A stretch of DNA of 64,000 nucleotides from Caproicibacterium argilliputei (lineage in GTDB: Bacteria; Bacillota; Clostridia; Oscillospirales; Acutalibacteraceae), in contig NZ_CP135996.1 of assembly GCF_029211325.2 (NCBI RefSeq), forward strand, positions 2,418,001-2,482,000, written 5' to 3'. The position numbers and the translations under genes are program-made. Positions 8,371 to 18,598 of the stretch are shown here, in pieces; within the stretch, counting starts at the first letter, position 1; every line of letters starts with the position of its first letter. Under the pieces are notes generated by a model, which was not told the origin of the DNA, searched no databases, and saw only the letters and a list, made by a program, of their open reading frames with translations.

Positions 8371-10555
8371 GTTTTTTTCTGCCCCGGCTGCGGAGAAGTT
8401 CCAAAACGCCGTACAGCATGACCGCACTGCCGCCTGCTACGGACACCAACACCGGAACGATATCTGTACCGGTCTGGGGCAGTTTGTGCGCTGTTTCCAC
8501 GGTAGCGCTCGGGCTGTCCGAACCTGTGCTTGCTGTTTCAGAAGAAAGTGTTCCCGCGCCGTTGCCGGTCGGGGTGCTGCTTTCCTGGCTCGGTGTTTCA
8601 GAGGAGCTGCTCTCTGACGAACTGCTCGGAATGCTCCCGGTGCCGGTGCCGGTCGGGGTGCTGCTTTCCTGGCTCGGTGTTTCAGAGGAGCTGCTCTCTG
8701 ACGAACTGCTCGGAATGCTCCCGGTGCCGTTGCTTGCTGGGGTGCTGCTTTCCTGGCTCGGTGTTTCGGAGGAGCTGCTCTGTGTGGAACTACTCGGAAC
8801 GCTCCCGGTGCCGTTGCCGGTCGGGGTGCTGCTTTCCTGGCTCGGTGTTTCGGAGGAACTGCTCTGTGTAGAACTACTCGGAACGCTCCCGGTGCCGTTG
8901 CTTGCCGGGGTGCTGCTTTCCTGGCTCGGTGTTTCGGAGGAACTGCTCTGTGTGGAACTACTCGGAATGCTCCCGGTGCCGTTGCTTGCCGGGGTGCTGC
9001 TTTCCTGGCTCGGCGTTTCGGAGGAACTGCTTTGTGCCGGGTCACTCGGAATGCTCCCGGTGCCGTTGCTTGCCGGGGTGCTGCTTTCCTGGCTCGGCGT
9101 TTCAGAGGAACTGCTCTGTGCCGAGTCACTCGGAATGCTCCCGGTGCCGTTGCTTGCCGGGGTGCTGCTTTCCTGGCTCGGTGTCTCAAAGGAGCTGCTC
9201 CCTGAGGAGACAGGCACTTCCTCCGTTTTTCCTACAAAGAAAACGTCTGCTGTATTGGACACCTGAAACGGAATGCGGTGAATTTCTCCGCCACTGGTAT
9301 GCAGAACCGTCTTTGCATAGACGGGACCGTTCATGGAGGAACCATCCGCAGCCACCGTTGCGTCCGGCGCCAGCAGCGTGCCCAGCGTGCCCGCATTTGC
9401 GGCAGTATGCACGGTTCCACTGTATGTGCCAAGGTTCCAGATCACGCGACTAGAAATCGAATTCCAGTTATCACCGGGATTCACACCGCCGATTTTCACT
9501 TCCGGCAGGGAAACCGTCTGTGCGGAAGTCTGCACATTCAGAACCAAATACTGCTGTGCATCCAGAGAAATTCCGTCGTTCTGCACTTTGTTCGAATCGG
9601 AATATCCCAGTGCCTGCGCAACCGCATTTTTTAGACTTTCGGCGCTGCCGTCTGCCGAAGAAAGCTGAAGCACCTTAACCGATGCGTCCTCTGTCAAATT
9701 CTGCGGCTGACCGCTCAGCTGTCCGGCAAAAGCAGAAAGACTGCTAAGCATTCCATTGACATCCGGATTCTGCGTGCCATCATCCACAGAAACTGTACCG
9801 TTGTTTAAGTTGACCGTATAAGCTTTTCCGTCGGCTGTCTGCAGTGCGCGCTGACCGCCGCTTCCGCTCAAGGTATTCCCTTGCCCAAACACAACTTGGC
9901 TTGGCGCACCGCCGACACTTTTCAGAGTCAGCGCACCGACTGCAGACTGGACGCTCCCCACATAACTGACAGCGCCGCTTGCCAGGCTGTCTGCTGTCTG
10001 TGGAATGACCACCGCCTTTGCGTGCGCGGTATCCGGCTTGCCGTTCTGCAGCGGCATCACCGCATAGGTCTGTCCAGCGGTTAGGTTCTGTACAGCCGCG
10101 GTGCCGTTTCCTGCTGTATCCGTTGTGACGGTAATCGCATCACCGACCTGCTGTTTGCCCTGCGTGTCTGTAAAAACACCGAACAGATAGCTGCCCGCTG
10201 GGGCGGTGGTATGCACGGTCAGCGTGGCAGCCGCAGGCAGGGTCATATCGTGCGTATTTCCAAGCTCCCCGTTGCTGCCGGTCAATGTATTGACCGCAAC
10301 ATTGGTTTCAAAGTCCGTGTCGTTTTCCAGCGTATCCGCAACAACACCGTACTGCCGCGCGCGGCCGAGTCCTTCTGCGAGCTGCTGGGCAGTCAAGCCG
10401 GACACAGAGGGGTTCTCTGCCGGATGGAGCACCACCTGCTGCTCTGTGGCTGTGTCTGCAAAAACTGCGGCAGTAAAGGACACCGCCACCGTACAGGCGA
10501 CCGCCGCACATACCATCCGGTGCAGCATCGATTTACAGATTTTCGTGCGTTTCAT
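8363..10555 (-). CDS. LPQTG-anchored surface protein with choice-of-anchor A-like domain and 28-residue repeats
   Basis: 730 residues. A signal peptide (residues 1-34, ending in AVFADTA) precedes a globular region. The part around residues 370-440, with RVIWNLG, TLLAPDATV, GPVYA and GGEIHRIPF, resembles the choice-of-anchor A (collagen-binding-like) domain. Then come seven full and one partial 28-residue Ser/Thr/Pro-rich repeats (about 457-675), an LPQTG motif, a hydrophobic helix and a basic tail RSRGRKKHE. This is the standard layout of a sortase-anchored wall protein with a stalk. A GGGAGG ribosome site lies 8 bases upstream of the start. The sortase gene follows with overlap. The ligand is unknown; adhesion is the likely role. 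Confidence 0.9.
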   Translation of the reverse strand: MKRTKICKSMLHRMVCAAVACTVAVSFTAAVFADTATEQQVVLHPAENPSVSGLTAQQLAEGLGRARQYGVVADTLENDTDFETNVAVNTLTGSNGELGNTHDMTLPAAATLTVHTTAPAGSYLFGVFTDTQGKQQVGDAITVTTDTAGNGTAAVQNLTAGQTYAVMPLQNGKPDTAHAKAVVIPQTADSLASGAVSYVGSVQSAVGALTLKSVGGAPSQVVFGQGNTLSGSGGQRALQTADGKAYTVNLNNGTVSVDDGTQNPDVNGMLSSLSAFAGQLSGQPQNLTEDASVKVLQLSSADGSAESLKNAVAQALGYSDSNKVQNDGISLDAQQYLVLNVQTSAQTVSLPEVKIGGVNPGDNWNSISSRVIWNLGTYSGTVHTAANAGTLGTLLAPDATVAADGSSMNGPVYAKTVLHTSGGEIHRIPFQVSNTADVFFVGKTEEVPVSSGSSSFETPSQESSTPASNGTGSIPSDSAQSSSSETPSQESSTPASNGTGSIPSDPAQSSSSETPSQESSTPASNGTGSIPSSSTQSSSSETPSQESSTPASNGTGSVPSSSTQSSSSETPSQESSTPTGNGTGSVPSSSTQSSSSETPSQESSTPASNGTGSIPSSSSESSSSETPSQESSTPTGTGTGSIPSSSSESSSSETPSQESSTPTGNGAGTLSSETASTGSDSPSATVETAHKLPQTGTDIVPVLVSVAGGSAVMLYGVLELLRSRGRKKHE
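8530..9187 (-). repeat. 84-bp tandem repeats encoding the wall-stalk (7 full, 1 partial)
   Basis: The ETPSQESSTP motif recurs exactly every 84 bases from 9187 down to 8599, then a diverged partial copy runs toward the LPQTG. Units differ mainly in the codons before the Ser run (DSAQ, DPAQ, SSTQ, SSSE). Near-identical in-frame units allow copy-number change without frameshift. Confidence 0.95.
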
Positions 10556-10621
10556 AAAAAGCGCCTCCCTGATTTCCAGCCGAACAAGCTGTCCGGCAAA
10601 AAGTCGTTTGACATTTTAAGG

Positions 10622-10646
10622 AAACTTAAGAATCTGTCTTAAGTTT
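10622..10646. promoter_or_regulatory. Perfect inverted repeat in the surface-protein leader
   Basis: The arms AAACTTAAGA and TCTTAAGTTT (10 bp each, perfect complements) are separated by 5 bases. The site begins about 8 bases downstream of the predicted transcript start and ends about 65 bases before the start codon. A third, half-like CTTTAAG lies in the promoter spacer (10674-10681). It could be a repressor operator or an mRNA hairpin. Confidence 0.6.
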
Positions 10647-10660
10647 GATTCGTGTAACAC

Positions 10661-10689
10661 AGTATATTATCTAACTTTAAGAATGTCAA
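10661..10689 (-). promoter_or_regulatory. Promoter of the surface protein-sortase operon
   Basis: On the minus strand -35 TTGACA (10689-10684), a 17-base spacer and -10 TATACT (10666-10661) give a near-consensus vegetative promoter. The predicted start is near 10654, so the leader is about 100 bases and contains the perfect inverted repeat at 10622-10646. Confidence 0.75.
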
Positions 10690-10771
10690 TCGTTTTTTCC
10701 GGAAGCTTCCGTTTTTTCAGAAAGAAACTTTTTCCCGTACTTTTAGGGACAACACAATTCATAAAAAGAGC

Positions 10772-10817
10772 ATAAAAAGCGCCCCCGAACTTGTCGTTTT
10801 TCCAAGTCCGGGGGGCA
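10772..10817 (-). terminator. Intrinsic terminator of the flavodiiron gene
   Basis: Read leftwards, GCCCCCCGGACTTG (10816-10803) pairs with CAAGTTCGGGGGC (10793-10781) around a loop of about nine bases, followed by a T-run at about 10778-10774. It lies 33 bases past the flavodiiron stop codon. Confidence 0.8.
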
Positions 10818-10849
10818 CAAAATACTCTATTTGTTAAAAGGTGGAATCC

Positions 10850-12061
10850 TTATGCATTCCGCATGGAATCCGCAACGGCCTGCGCCAATGCTTCCAGCTG
10901 CGGTACCTGCTCTTTTTTCAGGGAGGAGCGAATTTGCAGCGGCTCACCGACCTGCTGCATAGCTTTCATTGTGGCCAACTGTTCCTGCATCTTTTTTGCG
11001 GAAACCGGCGCCCAGCTGCCATTGCCCAGCAGGGTGCAGCGGCGGTTTTGCAGATTCAGCGCCGCCATGTCCTGCAGCAGCGTTTCCATGGGCAGGTAAA
11101 GGCCGTTATTGTAAGTCGGTGCGGCAAAGACCAAGTTGCTGAAACGGAAAGCATCCGAAATGATGTAGGACTTGTCCGTTTTGGATACGTCATACATATG
11201 AATATGCGTCACGCCTTTTTCCGCCAGCATCGAGGCCAGCAGTTCCGCCATGTTAGCGGTGTGACCGTACATGGAACCGTACGCAACCAACACACCCTGC
11301 TCTTCCGGTTCATAGCGGCTCCAAAGGTCATACTTCTGCAGGAACCAGCCGATGTCCTTGCGCCAGACAGGGCCGTGCAGGCTGCACAGCCGCTCAATCT
11401 GCAGCGTCTTCGTTTTTTTCAGCGCCATCTGCACCTGCGGGCCGTATTTGCCAACAATGTTGGCGTAGTAACGGCGTGCTTCATCCAGATAGCAATGCGG
11501 AAAGTCCAGCTCGTCCGCAAAAATGGGGCCATGAAACGCGCCGAAGGTTCCGAATGCATCCGCGCAGAACAGGGCTTTGTCCGTTTCATCATAGGTCATC
11601 ATGACCTCTGGCCAGTGCACCATCGGTGTCATCAGAAACCGGAGCTTGTGGCGGCCCAGTTCCAGGGTATCGCCCTCCTTGACCTCCACGCATCTGGCAG
11701 CATCCAGTGGGAAATCGAAGAATTGGCGAATCAGCTGAAAGGTCTTTTTGTTGCCAACCAGCTTTACCTGCGGCCAGCGGCGCACAATATCCGCAAGCAT
11801 CGCGCAGTGGTCCGGCTCCATGTGGTTGGCAACCAGATAATCCAGGGTGCGCCCGCCCAGCGCGTGCTCCACATTCTCCAGGAACTGCGCGGAGACAGAG
11901 GCATCCGCCGTATCCATCAGCGCAGTTTTTTGATCTTTTACCAGATAGGCATTGTAACTCATGCCGTCCGGCAGCGGAAACAGATTTTCAAACAGAGCAA
12001 GCCGCCGGTCGCTGCCGCCGACCCAGTCGATATCTTCAGTAATCTTTTGTGTGCAGAACAT
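10850..12061 (-). CDS. fprA: A-type flavodiiron protein (FprA family)
   Basis: 403 residues from the ATG at 12061, behind an AGGAGG site 10 bases upstream; this start gives the family N-terminus MFCTQKITEDIDWVG. The first half is a metallo-beta-lactamase fold carrying the HxExDH iron ligands (HMEPDHCAM, residue about 80) and a later H in MVHWPEVM. The second half (from about 256) is a flavodoxin domain with VAYGSMYGHT for FMN binding and FAAPTYNNG. These cytosolic enzymes reduce O2 to water, or NO to N2O, using electrons from rubredoxin, and protect anaerobes from oxygen. It appears monocistronic, with its own promoter and terminator. Confidence 0.93.
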   Translation of the reverse strand: MFCTQKITEDIDWVGGSDRRLALFENLFPLPDGMSYNAYLVKDQKTALMDTADASVSAQFLENVEHALGGRTLDYLVANHMEPDHCAMLADIVRRWPQVKLVGNKKTFQLIRQFFDFPLDAARCVEVKEGDTLELGRHKLRFLMTPMVHWPEVMMTYDETDKALFCADAFGTFGAFHGPIFADELDFPHCYLDEARRYYANIVGKYGPQVQMALKKTKTLQIERLCSLHGPVWRKDIGWFLQKYDLWSRYEPEEQGVLVAYGSMYGHTANMAELLASMLAEKGVTHIHMYDVSKTDKSYIISDAFRFSNLVFAAPTYNNGLYLPMETLLQDMAALNLQNRRCTLLGNGSWAPVSAKKMQEQLATMKAMQQVGEPLQIRSSLKKEQVPQLEALAQAVADSMRNA

Positions 12062-12124
12062 AGAAGCCGCGCCTCCTGACAACGGAAAGATGGTTGTTTG
12101 TAACTTTGTGATATTTATAACGCA

Positions 12125-12153
12125 ATTATAACACGTTCCGACGCACGGCGCAA
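12125..12153 (-). promoter_or_regulatory. Probable promoter of the flavodiiron gene
   Basis: On the minus strand TTGCGC (12153-12148), a 17-base spacer and TATAAT (12130-12125) face the flavodiiron gene. Two TTATAA blocks around the -10 make the site palindromic, which could also serve a redox regulator. The -35 box is a weak match. Confidence 0.5.
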
Positions 12154-12200
12154 GCGCGCGAACGCAGAAAGTGGCAAAGCGCTGCGCGGGCAAATTTGTG

Positions 12201-12230
12201 TTGACGAAACACGCACGTTCTGTGTATAAT
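12201..12230 (+). promoter_or_regulatory. Promoter of glmS
   Basis: TTGACG at 12201-12206, an 18-base spacer and TATAAT at 12225-12230 predict a transcript start near 12237, about 50 bases before the ribozyme cleavage site. Confidence 0.75.
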
Positions 12231-12289
12231 AGGGTACATCATTGGATGGGAGGGATGTGCACCACCGGTCAATTTGTAAATTTTTAAGA

Positions 12290-12480
12290 AGCGCCAGACG
12301 CGCGGATGCGGGCAGGCCCCGGTTGGCCTTTGCCCCCTGTGAGAGCATCCCCTGCGTGACGAGGTGAAGTGTGATCGAAGGTTTCGGCGGATGCACTTCC
12401 GGCTGCAAAACGGGCAGTCGTAAGGCGGCGTACAAAGCGCGATGCGGGTGACAGCACCCCGTGGAGAATCGCGGCAAAAT
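12290..12480 (+). ncRNA. glmS ribozyme (self-cleaving riboswitch)
   Basis: The leader carries the conserved cleavage context A|GCGCCAGA (cut expected between 12290 and 12291). About 70 bases later come a GACGAGG block (12358-12364) and a region holding the strongly conserved GATCGAA, TTTCGGCGGATGC and TTCCGGCTG words (about 12373-12407). These match the core pairing elements of the known glmS ribozyme. Glucosamine-6-phosphate acts as cofactor, the RNA cuts itself, and the downstream glmS message is degraded, giving feedback on cell-wall sugar synthesis. The 3' boundary is estimated from the peripheral GC-rich helices and is uncertain by tens of bases. Confidence 0.93.
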
Positions 12481-12531
12481 CGCCGCCGTTTCCGTAAATT
12501 CATGTATGCACGGAAAGGATTAAAACTGAAT

Positions 12532-14352
<1,821 letters not shown>

Positions 14353-14359
14353 ACACATG

Positions 14360-14408
14360 AAAGCAGCACCTGAGCAGAGTAAAATGCCCTGCGGGCGCTG
14401 CTTTTTTA
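14360..14408 (+). terminator. Intrinsic terminator after glmS
   Basis: AAAGCAGC (14360-14367) pairs with GCTGCTTT (14397-14404) around a GC-containing loop that can extend the stem, followed by a T-run to 14407. It starts 8 bases after the glmS stop. Confidence 0.8.
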
Positions 14409-14431
14409 TGGATTAGAAAGGAATCATCGCA

Positions 14432-14953
14432 ATGGACTTCCGAAAAGGAACCGAAGCCGACCTGGACGCGGTCAACTCCCTGTACTGGGAAGTGACCGGC
14501 TGGCTGCAGCGCACCGTCAACTACCCCGGCTGGGAACAGGGTGCTTACCCCGCGCGCCGGGACGCGGAAGCGGGCATTCGCAGCGGCACGCTTTATGTTG
14601 CCGAAATGCAGGGCAAGACTGCCGGTACCATGATTCTAGACCACACGCCGGAGCCGGCCTTTGCCGACGCCAAGTGGCAGGTGCCCGCACCGGACGCGCA
14701 GGTTTTCATTCTGCGCACATTTGCCGTACACCCCGCCTTTCAGAAAGCCGGGCTTGGCAGGCAGATGCTTGCCTGTGCGGAGAAACTTGCACAGGCGCAG
14801 TCCGTGCGCGCCATCCGTCTGGATGTATCTGACAAGAACCTGCCCGCCGTCAGGCTTTACAAAGCCTGCGGCTATCGGTACATCGGCGACGCAGACCTGG
14901 GGCTTGGCGCCTATGGCTTAACTAACTTTCTGTTGTACGAAAAGGGCTTGTAG
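14432..14953 (+). CDS. GNAT-family N-acetyltransferase
   Basis: 173 residues with the GNAT fold. FRKGTEADLDAVNSLY is at the N-terminus, a VFILRTFAVHPAFQKAGLGR segment near residues 90-110 carries the acetyl-CoA pyrophosphate loop (Q-x-x-GLGR), and IRLDVSDKNLPAVRLYKACGY near 130-150 is motif B. It transfers acetyl from acetyl-CoA to an amine; the substrate cannot be told. An AAAGGAAT site lies about 10 bases upstream. The gene directly follows the glmS terminator and so probably has its own weak promoter or depends on readthrough. Confidence 0.88.
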   Translation: MDFRKGTEADLDAVNSLYWEVTGWLQRTVNYPGWEQGAYPARRDAEAGIRSGTLYVAEMQGKTAGTMILDHTPEPAFADAKWQVPAPDAQVFILRTFAVHPAFQKAGLGRQMLACAEKLAQAQSVRAIRLDVSDKNLPAVRLYKACGYRYIGDADLGLGAYGLTNFLLYEKGL

Positions 14954-15017
14954 CAGCCGTTTTTTCGTTGTCAAAACCTTTTGGCACGCCCTTTTCCGGA
15001 TAAATCGAATGATTCTG

Positions 15018-15440
15018 TTATCTTTTCCACGTCATAAGATACTCTGCTTCACCTGTATTTTCATCGATTTGCTCCTGCTTGACTACAAATTGTTCTCGTC
15101 TATAAAATTGAATCGCTTTTTGATTCTTTTGATAAACCGATAAGCTTAAATTGGAATAAAGTTCTTTTGCTTTATCCAGTAACTGCTTCCCCATGCCATT
15201 CGATTGCATTTCACTGGAAACAAATATTCCGGCAATGTATCCGCTGTCAATTCCAATGAAGGCTTTGACGTTACCCTCTGCCTCACAAACATAGATTTCT
15301 GCTTCCGGAAGCATACACTTCACAGAATCAAAGTTATTTTTCCAATAATCCGCCGGAATAAAGTCATGTGCCTGTATATTTGTATCCAGCCATATATTCA
15401 TAATTTTTTCTAAGTCTTCCTTTTCAGATCTTCTAATCAT
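15018..15440 (-). CDS. GNAT-family N-acetyltransferase (YjaB-like)
   Basis: 140 residues from the ATG at 15440 (GAGG site 5 bases upstream), which puts the family start MIRRSEKEDLEKIMNIWLDT at the N-terminus; an upstream in-frame start would add a nonconserved leader. VSSEMQSNGMGKQLLDKAKE is the acetyl-CoA loop and LSLSVYQKNQKAIQFYRR is motif B. The WLDTN and AHDFI pairing resembles the YjaB subgroup. Base composition is clearly more AT-rich than the genes to its left, so it may mark the start of acquired DNA. Substrate unknown. Confidence 0.85.
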   Translation of the reverse strand: MIRRSEKEDLEKIMNIWLDTNIQAHDFIPADYWKNNFDSVKCMLPEAEIYVCEAEGNVKAFIGIDSGYIAGIFVSSEMQSNGMGKQLLDKAKELYSNLSLSVYQKNQKAIQFYRREQFVVKQEQIDENTGEAEYLMTWKR

Positions 15441-15515
15441 AGCAACCTCAATCCTATTTTTTATCATGACATCCGGAAAACACCCTATGTCATCTATATT
15501 TTCGTCTAAAAAGCA

Positions 15516-15558
15516 GGGCAAAAATCGGGCACTTTTCAGCCTGATTTTTGCCCATTTT
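15516..15558. terminator. Terminator-like hairpin upstream of the YjaB-like gene
   Basis: A 15-bp stem (15516-15530 with 15539-15553, one G-T pair) with an 8-base loop is followed by ATTTTTC on the plus strand and by a T-run on the minus strand. It could stop leftward transcription out of the defence island before it reaches the acetyltransferase gene. Confidence 0.55.
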
Positions 15559-15940
15559 TCGCTTCAAATCCACAACATCTTGTGGTAAGTCGCCCTTATT
15601 TCTTCCTATTACCACAATACGTCATCAGAATTATACACTCAACGTGCAACGAGGTCATGAGTTTAATGTCCTATATGTAGTTTACCAAATTTTAGGTCAA
15701 GAAAATAAGTCGCCACTGTATTTTACGTTTTGTGTATACACGGGAATAAGTCCAGGGTCAGAAGTTGAGTGAACAAGATTGATGCCATTTTCAAAAAATG
15801 TGGCAAAATAAAAAATCAATCCGCATTCGGTCACTTTTTAGCTTTCGTTTATTATGCTTCTTCGTTCTGCAACAATTCGCTTTGTTATAAGCCTTCCTTT
15901 TTTATACCTTTTCGGTAGTAAGATGCCTGTTTATTTCACG
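15559..15940. other. Gene-free AT-rich stretch at the left edge of the defence island
   Basis: No open frame here has a convincing start, ribosome site or family match. A 74-residue frame (15548-15772) shows no protein-like pattern. A second hairpin lies at 15777-15821, with GATTGAT/ATCAATC outer arms and an inner GCCATTTT stem. It is a candidate terminator for the leftward hamB transcript, although it lacks a clean T-run. AAGTCGCC occurs at about 15588 and again near 15707. Confidence 0.4.
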
Positions 15941-18598
15941 CTACTCTTCTTCAAAAATTTTTGATCGGTTCAGTGAAATCAGTTCCGCCTCCGTTCTCAC
16001 ATCATTATTTTTACATTTTAGAAGAGACCGGCGCAACGTCAAAACACCATCTTGTCTGAAAATATATTCGGGGTGATCCTTTATGTAGTTTGCCGACTCG
16101 CGGGAAAAGCCGTTCCTTTGTAGGAACACTGTGATTTCGTTTGTCGTGCCGTACTCGATAAATTCATACCAATTGTTGTCATCAAGGGAATGCTCGCCAT
16201 TGATGGCAATGTACATATTTGAGAATCGCAGGAAGTAGTTCGATATGCTGAACAGGATAACATTTTCAATTACCTCCAGCGTATCAGCAAATACCACATT
16301 GCGATGTTCCGGCCCGTCATCAAAATATGATGGCGTGTACTCATTCAGCCAGAACTTCTCTGGGTGTTCGTTCATGTACTCGATAGCCTTACGCATGATA
16401 TAACTCAGTCCGTGGCCTTCCATCCATTGAGAAAGGATTACAGAGTACCAGCTTAACTTAGCGTGTTCACCCGCTTTGTTGCGCTTACCGAGAGTGCCAA
16501 ACTCATACTTGTCCCAATTGAAGATACGACTCAGTTCTTCCAGAAAACCGAGAACCACGGAATGAGAAAACCTGCCGTCCTGGGATTTCGGATAGTGCGT
16601 ACCATTTCTGATTGCCGCCGCAAGCCGCCGTGACTGGTCAGCGGATATATTGATATCGCTGTCAATAAACTCCTTCTGTCCCTCAAACTTTTCGCGAATA
16701 GTCTGTTCACCGTCTTCCGGCATAAACTCCGCGAACTCCCGGCGAACGAGGCTGTTCCTGTCGTCCATGATATCCTTCAGAAGAATCAGACCAAATTTCC
16801 GCATCATAGTATATTCTTCTTCCGACTGTTTCTGGCTATTCGTATCGTACGGCTCAATCTTAGAGCTGCCGGAAAGAAGCGTATCCACAACGTGCTTCTT
16901 GAGTTTTGGCTTTAGTTCCTGCACAATCGACAGCATCTGATTTGGTATAGGCTCACGAAGAAGTCTTACATACTCCTTCTCGGTCACCTGATTACCGTCA
17001 CTGATGAAGAATACGTTACCGTACAGATTAAACTTGATGCGCCCGACACGACCGATAAGATTGCGAAACTCCACGCTTGTCATACGCGGTCTGCCACTGC
17101 GGTAGTTTGTAATAAAAAGATTGTCTGCAGGAAGATTGACACCTTCTATCAATGTGCTGGTGCAAAACATCGCTGTTATCTTTCCGGTTTTAAATAGCTT
17201 CTCAATACGCTGTCGTATGGAAGCGGGAAGATAACCTATGTGATATGCGATTCCCTTTCGGATAAGTTTTGTAAGGTAATAATCTCCATGCACTTGGTCT
17301 CGGATATCGTTTGCCAGTTGTTTTAAATCGTCATCGTCAATGTCATCTTTCCCCTCTGAAAACGCTCTGGCAGCTTCAATTGCAGCGCCCTTTCCGCTAA
17401 AATAGGCAATGTTGCGTTTACGTTCTCCTAACGGCTTATTTTGGTCGAAAGCAGTCATGGTATTCATAAAGTCCACAACTGACATAGTGGTACTTTCATA
17501 TTTGCATACGAAGATGGCATCCTGTGTATGGTCATTGAAAATGCGGATAGACTTCGTTTCCTGACTGATCAGAAACTTAAACTGTGTCACTGGCGCAAAT
17601 GTTGATGAAATAGCATTCTCTGTACCTTTCTGTGACTCTTTCACGAGTTTCAAATAGACCTCTGGATTTGGAATATTGGGTGAGGCAAATATAAAGTGCG
17701 GTGGGGGGTTCTGCTGCGCAAGCATATCTACTGTCTTATAGTAGAACGGTCCCCGGCTGTTTCTGCCGGTCATTTTATGAGCCTCGTCTATAAAAATATA
17801 GTCTATTTTGAAATCGGGCTTGCTGATCAAAAGATATAGTAGACGTTCCGGCGTCATGACGAGGATAAAATTATGATCCTCCTCCAACGAGTAGTCGCTT
17901 GCTGCCGTGACCACGCTATAGTTCATTTCTTCCAGCAGTTTGTCCAGTCCTTTGACCGTATCCTCTCTGACTTCGTTAATGAGAGCCTTGGTGGGAACGA
18001 TACGGGCAAAGTTACACTTTGTGCCATTCTGAATCTTGTCTTTGATAAACATCTCCATTATAAAGGATTTCCCCATAGATGTCGGTGCAGAATAGCTGAA
18101 AGCGTCATCGTTTAGTTGGTCATAAATATTCTTCTGTGGGATAAAAAAGTGCTTATCCTTCTCTGCTGGAATGGACAGGTAGTCACTAATGAAAGCGGCA
18201 AATGCTTTCTCCTGCAGCGTGGTCTCGGTATAGCCAGATTTATATACCGTCTTGGCAATCTCTGTGCCGCGGAAGTTCCCGATACTCGAAAGAACTGAAC
18301 CTGCGTAAAACGCCACATCCTCATTGCCGGGCTCCAGTTCGAGAAGAAGCGTAATGATAGCCTGTGCCCACATTTTATGGTCATCGGCTTTTGTCGGATG
18401 CGTGGATTTGGAAAGCAGGTCAGCAAAGCGCAAAGCAGCATCTACATCCACTTGACGTGCCTGCTGGAATCCCTCAAGGTGTAATTTCAAAATGGCATAG
18501 TTATAGAGCATGTTGTCGTATAGAACATTGAGGAAATCGTTGTCTGCAATACTACTAAATATGGCGTCGCCGAGTTTTGTTTTCTGCGTATCGCTCAT
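15941..18598 (-). CDS. hamB: Hachiman-like defence helicase (HamB), superfamily 2
   Basis: 885 residues. SF2 helicase motifs: Walker A APTSMGKS (about 171-178), motif Ia VPTKAL, motif II FIDEAHK (about 269), TSTLIEGVNLP (motif V), and LIGRVGRIKFN (motif VI, about 513). An N-terminal helical region (1-150) and a long C-terminal part (540-885) have no motif I can name. HamB helicases act with HamA to sense and destroy phage or damaged DNA. The start overlaps the upstream HamA-like stop by 4 bases (ATGA), the usual tight pairing. The pair ends a leftward array headed by type I restriction genes. AbpAB-type systems are a close alternative label. Confidence 0.82.
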   Translation of the reverse strand: MSDTQKTKLGDAIFSSIADNDFLNVLYDNMLYNYAILKLHLEGFQQARQVDVDAALRFADLLSKSTHPTKADDHKMWAQAIITLLLELEPGNEDVAFYAGSVLSSIGNFRGTEIAKTVYKSGYTETTLQEKAFAAFISDYLSIPAEKDKHFFIPQKNIYDQLNDDAFSYSAPTSMGKSFIMEMFIKDKIQNGTKCNFARIVPTKALINEVREDTVKGLDKLLEEMNYSVVTAASDYSLEEDHNFILVMTPERLLYLLISKPDFKIDYIFIDEAHKMTGRNSRGPFYYKTVDMLAQQNPPPHFIFASPNIPNPEVYLKLVKESQKGTENAISSTFAPVTQFKFLISQETKSIRIFNDHTQDAIFVCKYESTTMSVVDFMNTMTAFDQNKPLGERKRNIAYFSGKGAAIEAARAFSEGKDDIDDDDLKQLANDIRDQVHGDYYLTKLIRKGIAYHIGYLPASIRQRIEKLFKTGKITAMFCTSTLIEGVNLPADNLFITNYRSGRPRMTSVEFRNLIGRVGRIKFNLYGNVFFISDGNQVTEKEYVRLLREPIPNQMLSIVQELKPKLKKHVVDTLLSGSSKIEPYDTNSQKQSEEEYTMMRKFGLILLKDIMDDRNSLVRREFAEFMPEDGEQTIREKFEGQKEFIDSDINISADQSRRLAAAIRNGTHYPKSQDGRFSHSVVLGFLEELSRIFNWDKYEFGTLGKRNKAGEHAKLSWYSVILSQWMEGHGLSYIMRKAIEYMNEHPEKFWLNEYTPSYFDDGPEHRNVVFADTLEVIENVILFSISNYFLRFSNMYIAINGEHSLDDNNWYEFIEYGTTNEITVFLQRNGFSRESANYIKDHPEYIFRQDGVLTLRRSLLKCKNNDVRTEAELISLNRSKIFEEE

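Noticed and set aside
8530..9187. Regular repeats that might suggest a CRISPR array
   Set aside because: The units are contiguous 84-bp coding repeats with no unique spacers, and no cas genes are near.
8202..9266. 354-codon antisense frame with repeated VGVLLSWLGVSEELL units
   Set aside because: It is the reverse strand of the 84-bp stalk repeats of the surface protein; the repetition comes from that gene.
12442..12531. Upstream in-frame extension of GlmS
   Set aside because: It would place coding sequence inside the ribozyme and remove Cys from the N-terminus, where the enzyme needs it.
15548..15772. 74-codon frame in the AT-rich gap
   Set aside because: No ribosome site, no recognisable protein pattern, and its start overlaps a hairpin.
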